Source: Anabaena lutea FACHB-196 (GTDB lineage: Bacteria > Cyanobacteriota > Cyanobacteriia > Cyanobacteriales > Nostocaceae). Taken from it: a DNA stretch of 64,000 nucleotides. The translations under genes were made by a program, and so were the position numbers. The notes below the pieces were generated by a model, which was not told where the DNA came from, ran no database searches, and was given only the letters and a program-made list of their open reading frames with translations. Below are positions 17,654-26,078 of the stretch, one piece after another. Where the stretch lies: NCBI RefSeq assembly GCF_014698305.1, contig NZ_JACJST010000027.1, forward strand, positions 1 to 64,000, given 5' to 3'. Position 1 is the stretch's first letter. Each line of letters starts with the position of its first letter.

Positions 17654-18088
17654 CTATTCTTTAGCAATGACAATATCATTAGATTTAATTACAGCATAAG
17701 CTTCTGAACCCTCAACCAATTCTAACTCCTCAGCCGAAACTCTGGTAATCATGGAAGTTAACTCAACCTTGTGAACAATCTCTAAAGTCACTTCAGTATT
17801 CACAGTTCCTGTAGTAACTCGTTTCACAACTCCCTTTAGCACATTACGCGAACTCACTTTTAATGGTTTTTTTGAATTAATAATTTCCAACTCATAAGTG
17901 TGAGTTTCCACTTTTTCTTGTGGAGTTGGTAACGGTGTTGGCGGTGAAGAGTATTTATTAAGACCACGTACTAATTCCCGCAAAATCTCAGTTTTAGTTC
18001 GCTGAGAGTGCTGACAGAATTCCTCTAAAATCTTTTTCTCCTCTTCTGATGTTTGAAATGTCACCCAACCCTGTTCTTTTCTTGGCAT
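17654..18088 (-). CDS. RHH-TOBE (molybdopterin-binding-like) protein
   Basis: A 144-residue protein. Residues 1-45 look like a ribbon-helix-helix DNA-binding segment (GWVTFQTSEEEKKILEEFC, then RTKTEILRELVRGL). A Pro-rich linker follows, and residues about 78-143 form a TOBE/Mop domain (SSRNVLKGVVKRVTTGTVNTE, then VSAEELELVEGSEAYAVIK). Mop domains bind molybdate or tungstate. The combination suggests an oxyanion-responsive regulator, analogous in logic to ModE but with a different DNA-binding fold (inference). Confidence 0.8.
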   Translation of the reverse strand: MPRKEQGWVTFQTSEEEKKILEEFCQHSQRTKTEILRELVRGLNKYSSPPTPLPTPQEKVETHTYELEIINSKKPLKVSSRNVLKGVVKRVTTGTVNTEVTLEIVHKVELTSMITRVSAEELELVEGSEAYAVIKSNDIVIAKE

Positions 18089-18197
18089 AAAATTACTAAT
18101 TTATTGAGTTAGTATAATCTTGATACAATACTAGCAAGAGTCAATGTTTTTTAACTACTTGTACAATTGAATAGAACATATCAAAGCGACTTATTTT

Positions 18198-19052
18198 GTG
18201 AACTTTTATATCGGATGTGCAGTTTGGGCATATAAGGGTTGGGTGGGTGAACTCTATCCCCCAGGAACTCGCAATGCTGACTTCTTAAATCTTTACAGTC
18301 GCCGTTTTACTACTGTAGAAGGAAATACCACATTCTATGCTGTACCTAACCCAGAAATAGTCACCCGTTGGGCTACAGAAACACCACCAGGTTTTGAATT
18401 TTGCTTGAAATTACCGCGAGATATCACCCATCAAAAATTATTGCGCCCCCACATCCCTGAAGCTTTACAATTTTTAGAAAAAATGCGCCTTTTAGGTCAA
18501 CATTTGGGACCGATGTTTGCCCAACTACCGCCCAGTTACTCACCTGCATTTTTGGATGATTTAGCAGCTTTTCTGGAAGCTTGGCCTAGTAAAGATGCAC
18601 CTCTAGCCCTAGAAGTAAGACATCCTGACTGGTTTCAAGAACCCCATAGGAGTAGTTTGACGACACTGTTAGAGAAATTAGAGGTGGGAAGAGTGTTGTT
18701 AGACTCACGCCCTATTTACAGTGGAGATGATGACCCACAATTAGCATCAGAACGGCGTAAACCTCAGCTACCAGTGCAATTTAGTGTTACAGCACCTTTT
18801 AGTTTGATTCGCTTTATTTCTCATCCGCAGTTGTCAGTTAATCAGCAGTTTATGGAAGAATGGGTAATACAGATCCAGCAGTGGTTACAAGCAGGAGTAC
18901 GGATTTATTTCTTTGTCCATTGTCCCACAGAAGATCTGTCTCCTCATAATGCTCGTTATTTCCAACAGCTATTAGAACAAAGCGGTGTAGCAGTTCCCTC
19001 TTTGCCTTGGAACAACCTCAATCAGCCACCTAGTCAACTCAATATTTGGTAG
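18198..19052 (+). CDS. DUF72 domain protein (TIM-barrel-like)
   Basis: A 284-residue protein starting with GTG. It opens with FYIGCAVWAYKGWVGELYPPG and has VEGNTTFYAVPN and FCLKLPRDITHQ, the DUF72 signature. The family is predicted to have a TIM-barrel fold; no firm function. Transcribed away from the RHH-TOBE gene. Confidence 0.88.
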   Translation: MNFYIGCAVWAYKGWVGELYPPGTRNADFLNLYSRRFTTVEGNTTFYAVPNPEIVTRWATETPPGFEFCLKLPRDITHQKLLRPHIPEALQFLEKMRLLGQHLGPMFAQLPPSYSPAFLDDLAAFLEAWPSKDAPLALEVRHPDWFQEPHRSSLTTLLEKLEVGRVLLDSRPIYSGDDDPQLASERRKPQLPVQFSVTAPFSLIRFISHPQLSVNQQFMEEWVIQIQQWLQAGVRIYFFVHCPTEDLSPHNARYFQQLLEQSGVAVPSLPWNNLNQPPSQLNIW

Positions 19053-19168
19053 CAATTATAGCTATTAACTGTCAGCAAGTTGGCTAACTTTATGTATAAA
19101 ATATTAAGTGTTATGGATACCAAGTACAAAATATGTTTTATATTAATATATAGATTTTAGGTAAAATT

Positions 19169-19639
19169 ATGGAAGAATTTACACCAAAAGACGGTGAGAT
19201 GAGTCGGCTTCTATATGAAAGCTCAGTGTCATACAAAGGATATCTGATCATTCCATTTATTTTTGGTAAAGTCGATAATTACGAAATTTTTTCATACAAA
19301 TTATTGTCAGAAATTGGACGAAAAAGCCATTTTCATAAAGTAGAAAATCCGGCTAAAGTGTATGGAATTAGTATCAGAAATATTGTTGATATTGCCCAAG
19401 AACATATTGACATCAATGCAGAGTTTATCAGTTATGAAGATGGCTTTAGATCGCGCTACGTTTATCGCCACAATTTAATAATTGTGTTTAAGGAGAAAAA
19501 TAAATTTTTTTATGACCATTATCCACCCGAATTTTTAAATAATCTAGCAGCACCCAAATTGTTCTCATCAGAATATGAATGTCTAAGATGGGTTCAAGAA
19601 GGACTTGACGGGAGGAATATTAGGAAAAACTTACAATAA
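19169..19639 (+). CDS. Hypothetical protein
   Basis: A 156-residue protein that I do not recognise. It is mixed alpha/beta in appearance, with no signal peptide, membrane segment or obvious catalytic motif; a block KGYLIIPFIFGKVDNYEIFSY is hydrophobic but not long enough for a membrane helix. It starts with ATG and is well separated from its neighbours, so it is likely a genuine single gene. Confidence 0.55.
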   Translation: MEEFTPKDGEMSRLLYESSVSYKGYLIIPFIFGKVDNYEIFSYKLLSEIGRKSHFHKVENPAKVYGISIRNIVDIAQEHIDINAEFISYEDGFRSRYVYRHNLIIVFKEKNKFFYDHYPPEFLNNLAAPKLFSSEYECLRWVQEGLDGRNIRKNLQ

Positions 19640-19691
19640 ATTTATAGTCTATATCTGATTGTAGCTGTGGATAATTAACTGATTAAGGCAA

Positions 19692-19841
19692 CTAGAAATC
19701 AGGTAAAATAGATTTACCAAAATCACCCACTGTTTGATTTAAATTCCGTGCCACTTGCATATGTGTTTCATCTTCCTCTACAGATAAAATATCACCTTTT
19801 TTAACACCCCCAAGTCTAGATAATGCTAACCAGCCTGGCAA
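19692..19841 (-). pseudogene. Possible C-terminal gene remnant
   Basis: A 49-codon minus-strand frame without a proper start codon reads LPGWLALSRLGGVKKGDILSV and then HMQVARNLNQTVGDF. It has protein-like composition and ends in TAG, but is cut off upstream by an in-frame stop at the hairpin 19833-19854. It may be the 3' end of a lost gene. Family not recognised. Confidence 0.3.
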
Positions 19842-19854
19842 TTAATTCCCAGGC
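19833..19854. terminator. Hairpin between convergent genes
   Basis: GCCTGG and CCAGGC form a six-pair stem with a ten-base AT-rich loop. It lies between the plus-strand hypothetical gene and the minus-strand pentapeptide gene. No long T-tract. Confidence 0.35.
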
Positions 19855-19885
19855 TTATACACCTTGTCTGTTAAATCTGAAAATC

Positions 19886-20455
19886 TCAACTATGAATGCT
19901 ACCATCAGGCATAATTGCCCCTGTTAAGAAGGTTTCACTCATATCTGTGCCATCTAAATTAGCTCCTGTCAAATTCACCTCACACAAATTTGCTTCACTT
20001 AAATCAGCACCAGTTAAATCAGCATTTTGCAAATTCGCTTTCCACATTCTCACACCCCCCATTTTCGCACCACTCAGGTTTGCACCCTGCAAGTTGGCGG
20101 CTGAAATTGAGGCCATGTGTAAATTAGCATCGGACAAATTAGCACCAGTTAACAATGCACCGCTGAGGTCTGATTCATTTAAATAAGCAGTTGTCAAAGT
20201 AGCTTGGGTTAAATCAGCACCACAGAGAATAACTTCCGATAAATGCGCTCTTTCTAATGTTGCTCCTTGAAGATTGGCTTTACTCAAGTTTGCTCCACTT
20301 AAAGAAGCTGCTGTCAGATTTGCTCCTCTTAAATCTGCTCGACCGAAGTCCACACCACCCAAGTTGACTCCTTGAAGATTTGCTCCTGGTAACGCAATGC
20401 AGCTAAAGCTTCTCTGACCTGTTGCGTACTTAGCTAAAAGTTCTTGAACATTCAT
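19886..20455 (-). CDS. Pentapeptide repeat protein
   Basis: A 189-residue protein made almost wholly of A(D/N)LXX pentapeptides (GANLQGVNLGGVDFGRADL and onwards), which fold into a right-handed quadrilateral beta helix. A short N-terminal segment VQELLAKYATGQRSFSCIAL precedes the repeats. Such proteins are abundant in cyanobacteria; most have unknown roles. It lies just downstream of the TetR pseudogene on the same strand. Confidence 0.88.
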   Translation of the reverse strand: MNVQELLAKYATGQRSFSCIALPGANLQGVNLGGVDFGRADLRGANLTAASLSGANLSKANLQGATLERAHLSEVILCGADLTQATLTTAYLNESDLSGALLTGANLSDANLHMASISAANLQGANLSGAKMGGVRMWKANLQNADLTGADLSEANLCEVNLTGANLDGTDMSETFLTGAIMPDGSIHS

Positions 20456-20826
20456 ACTTTTTTAGTTCTCGTACTTAGTTGGAACACTGAGTTGATGGTG
20501 TTTGCTTCACACCACCTAAAATTAGGGCGATCGCTCCTTCTGTGTGTTTTTCTACCATTTCTGGACTCAGACGATCTATATCTGGTGTCAGATGCTTCCA
20601 GTTTTCTTGGACTACAAAATAGAAAATGCAGACACTAATCAAATGAGTCAGGGTTAAAAATGGGTCTAATGGACGAAAACAGCCCTGTTTTATTCCCCTT
20701 TCTAGGACTTTTAGCAGTGGTTCGTATAAACTACCAGGGTTGACTTGCTTAAAATACAAACCCTTATTTTGAATTGCTTCTTGAAACCACAGCATCTGGC
20801 GATGGGGATAAGTCGCTTCATAAGCC

Positions 20827-20856
20827 ATACCTGCGGTGAGCGTGAAGCTATCGCAC
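20827..20856. repeat. Interspersed repeat, short copy
   Basis: Shares ATACCTGCGGTGAGCG and GAAGCTATCGCAC with the copy at 21155-21206 but lacks about 22 middle bases. It is inserted in, and frameshifts, the TetR pseudogene. Confidence 0.8.
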
Positions 20857-21003
20857 ACCGAACAATTTCCTTCAACGCCTCTTCTGGGTGTAAATGGTCA
20901 AGGTTCATTTGACCTACTACTAATTCTAACTGATTAATCGGACGCTGCAAAACCGCTTTGTACAAACCTTCTTTATTCTCAAAGTAGTAATGTATCATGA
21001 ACT

Positions 21004-21122
21004 TATCCCACTAATCCAAAAATGCATATTTTTTTAACTCAGATGTGCTGTAAAAGCTTAATTTTTCGTTCTTTATTTACAACCAAATGAAGATTTTTAC
21101 CGCAAATCATATTAGTGGGATA
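21004..21122. mobile_element. 119-bp MITE-like element
   Basis: Perfect 12-bp terminal inverted repeats, TATCCCACTAAT at 21004-21015 and its reverse complement at 21111-21122, bound AT-rich DNA with no coding capacity. It interrupts the HTH region of the TetR pseudogene between the codons for TTA and MIHYYF. This is the form of a non-autonomous miniature element; the parent insertion sequence is not in the window. Confidence 0.6.
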
Positions 21123-21154
21123 GATTTATCGCTGTGGTAATTTTCGCACGATGA

Positions 21155-21206
21155 GCGATACCTGCGGTGAGCGTTCGCGCAGCGTCTCGAAGAGAAGCTA
21201 TCGCAC
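21155..21206. repeat. Interspersed repeat, long copy
   Basis: About 52 bp starting GCGATACCTGCGGTGAGCG and ending GAAGCTATCGCAC. Internal segments are partly self-complementary. Inserted in the DNA-binding-domain part of the TetR pseudogene; a shorter copy sits at 20827-20856. Confidence 0.75.
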
Positions 21207-21390
21207 TCAACCGCGCCCCCTTTAACCCATGTCTAGCAAACTCTATTTCTGTCGCGTCACCTCCGCATCTCGTCCCTGACGCACAGATTTAGCAACTTCC
21301 TCATTCTTAACAAACTTCACCACAGCATTTCCAGACATATTTTGCTTGTTTAGTGTAACAAGAGTTGATAGTTATCTAACTTCCTCGTTA

Positions 21391-21410
21391 AACTAATTAA
21401 AAAATTAGTT
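21391..21410. promoter_or_regulatory. Candidate TetR operator upstream of Rieske gene
   Basis: AACTAATT-AAAA-AATTAGTT is a perfect palindrome 25 bases before the Rieske start codon and between it and the divergent TetR pseudogene. Its half-site resembles that of the palindrome at 5683-5706. It is probably the former operator of the broken regulator. Confidence 0.5.
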
Positions 21411-21435
21411 AATTAAATCATAGGCTTTTATAATC

Positions 21436-22419
21436 ATGTTACAAGGCTCACCCTGGTTATTGGCTCATTGCTCCATGCTCAAGCCAAATCAGCCTTTTAA
21501 AGTTTCTCTATATGGAAAAGACTACGTACTTTGGCTAGATAGTGTTAGTAAAATTAGCTGCTTACCTAACGCCTGTCCTCATTTAGGTGCAATGCTTTCC
21601 GAAGGTTGGTGTGCGACAAAACCAGACGGGAGTAGTACCGTAGTTTGTCCATTTCATGCTTTAGAATTTGATAGCAATGGTTGTACAGTATTACCCAATA
21701 GCAACAAGCAGACAAAATCTTTAAGTAAACCCTTAGAATTAATTATTCAAGATGATTTTATTTGGACTTATGGCGGATATGAAGCCAAAATTTCTATCCC
21801 GACAATTTTCAAAGATTTTGCCAGTGAATATGAATTTATCGGACATAGCAAAAACTTCAGTGTCCAAACTGAACTGTTGACAATGCTACTAAATATGCAC
21901 GACTATGATCATCAAAATGGCACACACCGTCCTTTATTTGAAATCGCCGAAGTACAATTTAAAAAATTTATTGACAACGGACATCACTCTCATGCTTACT
22001 TTGACTTAATTAGAAAACAGCCTAAATTAAATGACTTGCTTAAAAATCCCGGACTGTTAGCTATACCAAACACAATTAACGCCCATTTAGAAAATTTCTT
22101 TCCTTTCTGTGTAATTGTACATGGTGAAAGTCCTTTTGCTAGTGTTAAACAAATTCACTTCTTTGTTCCCGAATCACAAACACATACTCGTACCTATGTT
22201 TTGGTTTATGGTAAAGCCAAACATCCTATCGCCCATTTAATTAAAAAGAATTTTATCCGGTTAGCAGAAGTAATTGTTGAACAAGATGCTGATATTTTAG
22301 GTAAACTCTACACCAACATTCCTCAACATATAAAAATGAGTAACGAAATTGGCATGGATTGGGCAAAACGCAACTTTGCCAATTTTCCCATGATTGTTGA
22401 ACCTAATCTATCTCGATAA
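21436..22419 (+). CDS. Rieske [2Fe-2S] non-heme iron oxygenase
   Basis: A 327-residue protein. The Rieske cluster ligands are Cys47, His49, Cys71 and His74 (NACPHLG, VVCPFHALEF). A mononuclear iron site DxxHxxxxH is visible as Asp156, His159 and His164 (HDYDHQNGTH). It is shorter than chlorophyll-related oxygenases such as Pao and has no C-terminal membrane helices. It resembles the aromatic or lipid-type Rieske oxygenases of cyanobacteria; substrate unknown. Its presumed divergent repressor gene is broken, so expression may be constitutive (inference). Confidence 0.85.
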   Translation: MLQGSPWLLAHCSMLKPNQPFKVSLYGKDYVLWLDSVSKISCLPNACPHLGAMLSEGWCATKPDGSSTVVCPFHALEFDSNGCTVLPNSNKQTKSLSKPLELIIQDDFIWTYGGYEAKISIPTIFKDFASEYEFIGHSKNFSVQTELLTMLLNMHDYDHQNGTHRPLFEIAEVQFKKFIDNGHHSHAYFDLIRKQPKLNDLLKNPGLLAIPNTINAHLENFFPFCVIVHGESPFASVKQIHFFVPESQTHTRTYVLVYGKAKHPIAHLIKKNFIRLAEVIVEQDADILGKLYTNIPQHIKMSNEIGMDWAKRNFANFPMIVEPNLSR

Positions 22420-22759
22420 ACCATAAATAACTCAAAAATAACGATTTAGAGATGTTTCACGAAACGTCTTTATACTTTCTCAAATACAGGTTGTAATCAT
22501 GTAAGTTGCTAGTTAGATTAATTAGGGTATATAGGCATCCGATTTGATTCTTGAATAGATCTAAGTATTTGTAGGGTGGGCAATGCCCATCCTACGTATA
22601 TTTCAAAAATCAAATATTAGTCTTATATCAGACTATAAAAATTAGAACTTTTCCCCTACCTAAAATTATCTTTTCTGACGCACCTTACAGACTACAAAAT
22701 CTTACAAGATAAAATAAAGGTTTGAATATAATTAAGAACATATTGTGGAGAAATAGATT
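22420..22759. other. Intergenic region with two palindromic repeats
   Basis: Contains a diverged copy of the GACGTTCC-type palindrome (22448-22471, GATGTTTC/GAAACGTC) and a 12-pair hairpin GTAGGGTGGGCA/TGCCCATCCTAC at 22571-22595 with one mismatch. The second is a form often repeated in Nostocales genomes and may terminate the Rieske transcript. Nothing else stands out. Confidence 0.6.
22571..22595. repeat. GTGGGCAATGCCCA palindromic repeat
   Basis: Near-perfect inverted repeat with a one-base loop, 150 bases after the Rieske stop. Possible terminator. Confidence 0.6.
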
Positions 22760-23338
22760 ATGAATATAAAAGAAATAAAAATTAGTAAATATATTACATT
22801 AGAAGAATTTTGTACTTGTAGTCAAACCTATCATAAATATGCCCAAAATATCAACCCATATCCGCAAAATTTACCAGAAGTAATTCCGGCATTACAGGAT
22901 TTAAGTAAATTTATTATTGACCCAATTATAGATTACTTTGGTAGAGAGCAATTTCGCCTTACCTATGGTTTTTGTTCTCCAGACTTAAAAAAATATCTTG
23001 AGAAAAAAGACCCAGTGACAGGACAAAAAAATGGTCGTGTAGCCCCTAATCTCGATCAACATATCAGCCATGAAATCAACAAAAAGGGTCAATACTACTG
23101 TAAAAGATTAGGGGCTGCTTGTGATTTTATGATTACAAACTTACCCAGTGAACAGGTTGTTGATTGGATTTTACAAAACAAACTACCTTTTGATTCCCTC
23201 TATTTTTACAGTAATCAACAACCAATTCACATTAGTTATGGAATTCAACACAAACGGGATATTTGGACATTTAATAATTCAGGAATCCCCACAAAAAAAG
23301 GAATTGCAGATTGGATAAAATTAGCAAAAAATATTTAA
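22760..23338 (+). CDS. Peptidase M15-like (D,D-carboxypeptidase-like) protein
   Basis: A 192-residue protein. The blocks ISKYITLEEFCTCSQTY (N-terminal), DQHISHEINKKGQYYCKRLGAACDF and QPIHISYGIQH give the spaced H...D...H zinc-ligand pattern of the M15_3/Hedgehog-type peptidase fold. No signal peptide is visible. Similar proteins act on peptide cross-links, but a cytoplasmic or phage-derived role is equally possible. It is convergent with the Dnd-type methyltransferase gene, only nine bases apart. Confidence 0.55.
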   Translation: MNIKEIKISKYITLEEFCTCSQTYHKYAQNINPYPQNLPEVIPALQDLSKFIIDPIIDYFGREQFRLTYGFCSPDLKKYLEKKDPVTGQKNGRVAPNLDQHISHEINKKGQYYCKRLGAACDFMITNLPSEQVVDWILQNKLPFDSLYFYSNQQPIHISYGIQHKRDIWTFNNSGIPTKKGIADWIKLAKNI

Positions 23339-23347
23339 ACAAAATCT

Positions 23348-25582
23348 CTATTCCTCCTCTCTGTGACTCTGCGCGACGGACACTTTGCACAAGTCGGGAA
23401 ACCCGCCCAAGCAAGTGTCCTTCTCTGCGTGAGAAACATTCTTCCTTTTTTTTCGAGTATTTACAGCATTTTTTAATAATTTTAATTTATATGGATCAGC
23501 GTCTTTACACCAACTTAACCGATAACCATTGACAATAGTACAATTTTCTTTTAAACATTGTTTCCAACCAGAAAGACGACGAATACTGCGCCAATTATCT
23601 AAAAGTCCCCAATCTTCTTCTTGACGAGTTAATTTCACAAACTTCTCATATTGGGGATAATCTGGAGTCACTAAAGCATCTATTTGGTGTAATATTAGCG
23701 GGTCATCTTCAAGATCATAGTCTTGATAAGTAACGTGCAAATCCCGCAAATCAATTGTCATTTCTTTAGATAAAGCTGGGTGTGGATCAATATCAAAATC
23801 AGGATAAAATAAATAGGAAATCTTCGGGTTTTTGATATGGAACTTAATCACATTTGCTTCTTCTAAGCGCCCTATTGTTCTACTAGCACAACCTTCATAA
23901 AGACGTAGTAAAGGATCAACAGATTGTAGTGCAGAAATATGAACCCAAAGAGAATTAGGTAATTTTTTCCCGATTTTGCTTTCTTGACAACGTTTAATAA
24001 TTAATTCTGTATTCCCTAAGCTGCGTAGCATTTGATCAGCATCTATACAAGCTTGTTTATAAGTACTATATAAACCAATTATGTCATCTTGTACCGCTGG
24101 GGCTAATTGTCCTAATCTGGGACGACGGCTGAAATTACACAACGCTAGATAAACCATCAAATCTTGACGGCGTTTTTCTGCGATCGCTTCCCATTCTTCA
24201 GAATCCGTCGCCTGTATAATTACACTAAAGGCACGTCGTAAACTTCCAAATTCTGTACAAATTTCCGCTTCTTGAGATAATTCCCCCTTACTAGGAAGTC
24301 TTCCCCGTTCCGTCATAAAAGCCATCAACGGTGCTAACAGTTCCTGATGTTCTTCAAACCGCTTCACACAAGCACGTATTCTGGGAGTACTAGCACGAGA
24401 ACGAAAGCGCGAAGATCTAAATAACTGTGCTTCAGCTTCATCTCGAAACACAAAGTAAACACCCAAAGCCACAGGAATTGCATCAACTCCTAACACTTGA
24501 TCAATGTAAATTTTTAATTCTTCTTGTTCATAATATTTCTGAAATGTGTTGCGATTAGTGATTACCCCATCACCAAAAGCAATTACACCTCTTCTACTAT
24601 CAGCAATTAAAACTTGGGCAGATACTAACAGCACTTTCTGAGTTAGTTCCCAAGCTTGTATTAAAGCTTCCCGACGTTCACTTTGGTCTTCAATAACATT
24701 AATGACAAAGCCAATATTGACAATTTCCCCAGGTGTACGGGGAGTATTTGGAGAGTAATAAGGGTCCCAACCGTTGCTAATGTAACCTTGTTCAGCAATG
24801 CGAGTAACATCTCCACCATGTCCACAACCATAATCAAAAAAGTTGGTTTCTGGACTAAATAAGCCTGATTCTAAGGCTAATCTGACTGGACGGGATAAAT
24901 CAGAACGAATAATTGCTGCTTTGTGTCGCTCGATTTTTGGGGTTAAATTGGCTGTATTGGCGATTTGTCGTTGAATCAGGTTATGTCCCTGTATTTCCAC
25001 CCCATAAGCTTGTAACCGCTTTTCCCAACCTTCTCGTGTCCCAATCCCTCTGGTATTATGCAATAACCCTAAAGCTTCTTGAGTGCGGGTTAAGGCTGCA
25101 AACTGCTCATAAAAGGGATAGTCTGGTGTGACAAAAGTTTCTTTGCGGTGAAGAATGGGAGGATTTGCTGAGTCGCTGTAATCGCGGTAGCCAACTTCAC
25201 GAGTTTCTAAGTCTACTTGGATACTAGCCCGCAATGCAGGATGGGGGTCAGTATCAAAATCAGGATAAAATAAATAGGAAATTTTGGCTTTATTAGTGCT
25301 AAATTTAACTAATGTAGCTCCTTGTACTTGCGGTGCGACACTACGGGCGCGGCTTTCATATTCCTGAAGCCAGGGGTCAAGTATGTGCAGTGCTAACACA
25401 TGAATGTAAAAGGCATCAGGTAATAACTTACCAAATTTACTGTTTTGGCAATAATCAGCGATACTCAAACTTCCGTCAGATGCGATCGCTGTAGGTATAG
25501 CACTTAGTTCAATCGGTTCTACAATTAAGGAAGTTTCTTCAACTATTTTCCAGCTATTGTCAGGTTTAACCATTGCAGTCAT
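23348..25582 (-). CDS. DNA phosphorothioation-associated putative methyltransferase
   Basis: A 744-residue protein. The middle (about 215-400) carries a SAM-binding motif FFDYGCGHGGD at residues 248-258 and RSDLSRPVRLALE, the pattern of the TIGR04096 Dnd-associated methyltransferases. It is flanked by two copies of one ~160-residue domain: residues 43-202 (KISYLFYPDFDTDPHPAL) and 531-690 (KISYLFYPDFDIDPHPAL). No dnd genes are visible nearby, so it is an orphan here. Residues from about 713 come from an interspersed repeat (23378-23420 hairpin), so the natural C-terminus was probably near residue 710. Its target and any link to phosphorothioate DNA are unproven. Confidence 0.75.
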   Translation of the reverse strand: MTAMVKPDNSWKIVEETSLIVEPIELSAIPTAIASDGSLSIADYCQNSKFGKLLPDAFYIHVLALHILDPWLQEYESRARSVAPQVQGATLVKFSTNKAKISYLFYPDFDTDPHPALRASIQVDLETREVGYRDYSDSANPPILHRKETFVTPDYPFYEQFAALTRTQEALGLLHNTRGIGTREGWEKRLQAYGVEIQGHNLIQRQIANTANLTPKIERHKAAIIRSDLSRPVRLALESGLFSPETNFFDYGCGHGGDVTRIAEQGYISNGWDPYYSPNTPRTPGEIVNIGFVINVIEDQSERREALIQAWELTQKVLLVSAQVLIADSRRGVIAFGDGVITNRNTFQKYYEQEELKIYIDQVLGVDAIPVALGVYFVFRDEAEAQLFRSSRFRSRASTPRIRACVKRFEEHQELLAPLMAFMTERGRLPSKGELSQEAEICTEFGSLRRAFSVIIQATDSEEWEAIAEKRRQDLMVYLALCNFSRRPRLGQLAPAVQDDIIGLYSTYKQACIDADQMLRSLGNTELIIKRCQESKIGKKLPNSLWVHISALQSVDPLLRLYEGCASRTIGRLEEANVIKFHIKNPKISYLFYPDFDIDPHPALSKEMTIDLRDLHVTYQDYDLEDDPLILHQIDALVTPDYPQYEKFVKLTRQEEDWGLLDNWRSIRRLSGWKQCLKENCTIVNGYRLSWCKDADPYKLKLLKNAVNTRKKRKNVSHAEKDTCLGGFPDLCKVSVAQSHREEE
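23378..23420. repeat. Long hairpin repeat inside methyltransferase 3' end
   Basis: GGACACTT and AAGTGTCC enclose an inner GGGAAACCC hairpin. It is flanked by ctctgtgactctgcg and ctctgcgtgag, part of a repeat common in Nostocales. The methyltransferase frame runs through it and stops just beyond. Confidence 0.75.
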
Positions 25583-26078
25583 TAGTAGAGAACTACTGCT
25601 AACAAGAATGTTACTTACCCTGTTTTATTCTTAAAATTCTAAGTCATAAACAGTAATTTATAAATTTTTTAATAAAAAAATTAATCGGTATTAAACAAAT
25701 TAGCGTTAAGTTATATTTCTAGCACCTAGTCAAAAATCCCTTATTAGTCTCCCACTTCCATAACTATTTTGGTATTAGGGTTTAAATCCCTAAATTCAAC
25801 TGCTCATAACTGACAGGGCTGGTAATTTGGATATGCGATTTGTATAATAGGAAAATATTAGCTAAATTCAGAATGTTCAATCATTCATTCGGGATCATAT
25901 CAGGTTAACTTTTGTTAATTCATTGATGTTTTTTACCAATTCTGAATGTTCATAAAGTTATAAATCTGTTTGTTAAGTTTTTAATAACAGTTGTCTCATG
26001 TTGTAGCTTTATTTTGTCAACTCATATCGAAATTGTGTAATCTAAAAACAACTAAGCTCAAGATTTAATAGAGGTCTG
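25583..26078. other. AT-rich intergenic region with a direct repeat
   Basis: Shared upstream region of the methyltransferase (minus) and the small conserved gene (plus). A 15-base direct repeat AATTC(A/T)GAATGTTCA occurs at 25865-25879 and 25938-25952; it could be a pair of binding sites. No gene seen. Confidence 0.45.

Larger units (their letters stand above)
20475..21338 (-). pseudogene. TetR-family regulator, broken by repeat insertions
   Basis: Pieces of one TetR gene can be read in order. The start MSGNAVVKFVKNEEVAK is followed by a deletion that shifts frame after VTRQK. Then comes EFARHGLKGARLSAIA, interrupted by an interspersed repeat (21155-21206), HRAKITTA, a 119-base inverted-repeat element (21004-21122), and MIHYYFENKEGLYKAVL through EEALKEIVR. 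A second copy of the repeat (20827-20856) shifts frame again, before AYEATYPHRQMLWFQEAI and the C-terminal domain. At least four independent lesions are visible, so no functional repressor can be made. It is divergent from the Rieske gene and probably once controlled it. Confidence 0.85.
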
